Part shown: in pieces, positions 61,931 to 64,000 of the stretch | Numbering within the stretch: the stretch's first letter is position 1 | Layout: each line of letters opens with the position of its first letter | Origin: Harmothoe impar | Taxonomy: Eukaryota; Annelida; Polychaeta; Phyllodocida; Polynoidae | Length of the DNA stretch: 64,000 bases | Direction of reading: 5' to 3' | Assembly (NCBI GenBank): GCA_947462335.1 | Contig: OX381714.1 | Coordinates: forward strand, 39,715,360 to 39,779,359 | Notes under the pieces: model-generated | The model's input: the letters and a program-made list of their open reading frames with translations, nothing else | Database searches by the model: none | Told to the model about the DNA's origin: nothing | Position numbers and translations under genes: made by a program

Positions 61931-62293
61931 TACTTTAATTAGAGAAGCTAGACATGTCTTCATATTATATCCATAGTAAATGGATACTATAGTCACATGA
62001 TTTTGTTGTGAGAAATCGGGCTCAGACTTCACATACTAAACATCTAAGCACGTATAATGTTTTATTGTTTAGATTAAAAACATTTACTTTTAAAACAGAA
62101 GGCAATGTGAAGACACACCTAAGCAAGTGCTAAGATAATAAACATGTTTAGATCTGAACATGTTTAAATCTAAACACTCCTTTTGCAGCAATCAATATAC
62201 TGTGAAAAAGTGCTAGCCTTCCCTACCGGAATCCTTGACCTTGGGCAGCATCTCTGGGGTTGTTTTAGTGTGATGCCTCCACATGGTTTTCTT

Positions 62294-63910
62294 TCAAGTT
62301 CAAGTTCAAGTTTAAACAGTTTTATTGCTTCCTAGTATCTGGACCATCCACCTTCAGCAACCCGGGAGTGGTCAAATCCCGTACAAAATATCAGAAATAT
62401 CTATGAAATTACAAAGATTAAATTGTCTTGAACATTATGTTTGTTCATGTTTGTTTATAATGATATACATGTATATTTATAAGTTCGGCTAGTTACAATC
62501 AGCCTAATAGTAGAGACCTGTAAGCTAAAGTTTATACATTAATTTATAAAGATTAGTCAGAAGCTGACTGTCAATACCTCAATTCACCTGAGTGTTATTA
62601 TGTTTACATCATTTTCTCCGTGCATCCAACAGATACAGCCTTACTTAGTAATATCTTTGAAGTTGAGGTAGCTCGTATCCTTACATACTATAATACAATA
62701 GACAGTGTTACAACACAACCAATACAATACAGAAGACTACTAAGCATAAACGTTACCGTATATCATTAGGCCAAAGTGCCTGTCTCGCGCCGAGGTATGT
62801 TATATACCTCATCTATGTGTATGTCAGGTAGTACAAGACCATAATAAATAAGCTAAATTCTTCGAAGTGTTACCCTGATTGGCCAAATAAATGGTACTGG
62901 AGCGACTTGTCTAAGCTTTCCTCCTTCTTTACAGTCATGTGCTAGACTATGTTACTTAAAACCCTACCTGAAAATTACTTAGCTGTACAATAAAGATCAA
63001 CTCCAGGTTGAATGTATAGAAACAATCAACTTAGGTAACAAGCGGTGTATGCAGAAGTGATAGCCGGTGTACTGATCATGACATACTAAGTTATTGTTAT
63101 GATTATAAGTAGATAAAAGAGACATACCAATGAACTGTACGGAGATTAAAGAGGGAGAATCACCAAGGGCGAGTTTGGGCGTGCGTGAGAAATTAAATGC
63201 GACGAGTACATATCTCTCTATGAGCTAATTACCTATACTTTTTTGGCACTTCTAGTTTCTTCACTTGGTATTTAAACTGGGCAATTTTTTCAAGTTTCTG
63301 CACTTCAGGTGGGAGTTTGTCCCATGCAGCAACACCTCTATGCCAGGGGCTCTTATCTGTGCTTATGAAATGGTTCGGAAATCTACCCCTTTTAAATTTG
63401 ACTTTGTGATCCCCTCTGGTTCTTCTATCTTCATGTGGTATTAATGTACCTAGGACCTTGGACTGTTTATACATCATAAGCAGGAGTTGCACAAACCTCC
63501 TGTGATCTAGAAAGTCAATCTTGAAGTGTGCATGTAACTCAGTAGCGGAGGATCTTTGATACATATTACTATAGCGACATACACGTAGTCCTCTGTTTTC
63601 TATCTTTTGCAATTTTTTGACAAGATCATCAACAGTACATTCAATGGCAAAGGAAGCATAATCAAAATATGGCACCACCATAGTCTTATAAATAAGGAAA
63701 GATTGTGTTTCTTCCATATATTTCCTAATTCTCCCTAGTAAAACTACTTTATGACTGACTGTACGGAGCATGCCTACAACCTGTGGTTTAAAGGTGAAAC
63801 GGTGGTCGAGTGTGATACCAAGATACCGGTACTCCCGGACATCTTCAAGTTGGTTTCCATCAATCATAATAACAAGTTCATCTTTGACGAATGAAACACC
63901 AATGTGTCAG
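62294..63910 (-). mobile_element. 3' portion of a non-LTR retrotransposon (LINE)
   Basis: A minus-strand coding remnant (below) is followed by a presumed 3' UTR, an AATAAA (62321-62326) and a terminal CTTGAA microsatellite (62294-62313), the tail type of many CR1/L2/Jockey-like LINEs. The UTR of about 930 bp is long, so 62.3-63.2 kb could partly be another element. The 5' part is missing, as in a typical 5'-truncated insertion. Confidence 0.55.
63229..63867 (-). pseudogene. LINE reverse-transcriptase C-terminal region, truncated
   Basis: A 212-codon open frame carries the region just after the RT catalytic core: YLGITLDHRFTF, LLGRIRKYMEE, LIYKTMVVPYFDYASF, KLQKIENRGLRVCRY and RRFVQLLLMMYKQ, then WDKLPPEV. 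Related sequence continues upstream (SFVKDELVI) to an in-frame TGA near 63908, so the annotated ATG is not the true start. The RT active site (YADD-type) and endonuclease are not in the window. It is not expected to be functional alone. Confidence 0.8.
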
Positions 63911-64000
63911 GTGGAAGTCCCATAAGGGATGCACAGTACCTATTGTAGCTACTTTCCAGGTATTTCTGTCATTTTGCCTGTTGTTGCAGCCATTCTTAGA

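Overview
The window is animal nuclear DNA. Genes are split by GT-AG introns of about 0.1 to 11 kb, coding density is low, and intergenic and intronic DNA is full of short transposon remnants. The three conserved genes are bilaterian orthologues (BRCC3, NKAP, XRRA1). No codon or gene feature fixes the phylum. The repeat content (many foldback and MITE-like families, LINE and LTR remnants) suits a marine invertebrate such as a hemichordate, cephalochordate or mollusc, but that is inference.

Layout. 1-3399: the 3' part of an LTR retrotransposon, with a large unrecognised zinc-finger/Ser-Arg ORF, a 1.5 kb non-coding tract, a polypurine tract and a complete 3' LTR. 3467-4671 (minus): a compact two-exon gene with its own TATA box, encoding a 356-residue protein with what look like two tandem PC4 (p15/Sub1)-type ssDNA-binding domains. 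4741-7080: gene-free, with a 40-bp perfect palindrome and inverted motif clusters. 7240-12142 (plus): BRCC3/BRCC36, seven coding exons, 276 codons. 12.4-15.4 kb: intergenic. 15475-20278 (minus), with a 5' UTR exon near 22345: NKAP, eight coding exons, 665 codons, with an expanded SR decapeptide array. 22472-53366 (plus): XRRA1, seventeen coding exons, 856 codons, divergent from NKAP across a promoter of about 130 bp. 53.4-64 kb: intergenic, ending in a minus-strand LINE remnant.

All exon boundaries were read from splice sites. In each of the three conserved genes, and in the PC4-like gene, the summed exons give an uninterrupted frame with matching phases. BRCC3 (K63-specific deubiquitinase of the BRCA1-A and BRISC complexes) and XRRA1 (LRR protein named for X-ray response) both have DNA-damage associations. 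NKAP is a nuclear RNA-processing and transcription factor. Nothing here shows that they work together beyond the shared NKAP/XRRA1 promoter.

The most distinctive content is the repeat layer. At least ten copies of one TTAA-flanked foldback MITE occur, one of them starting four bases after the BRCC3 stop codon. A strictly periodic 70-bp satellite is derived from the same sequence. Two independent TA-flanked MITE insertions sit inside one minisatellite. A nested insertion has an internal empty-site control. Several foldback elements carry short motifs repeated in both orientations, including nine copies of a 20-bp motif in XRRA1 intron 10.
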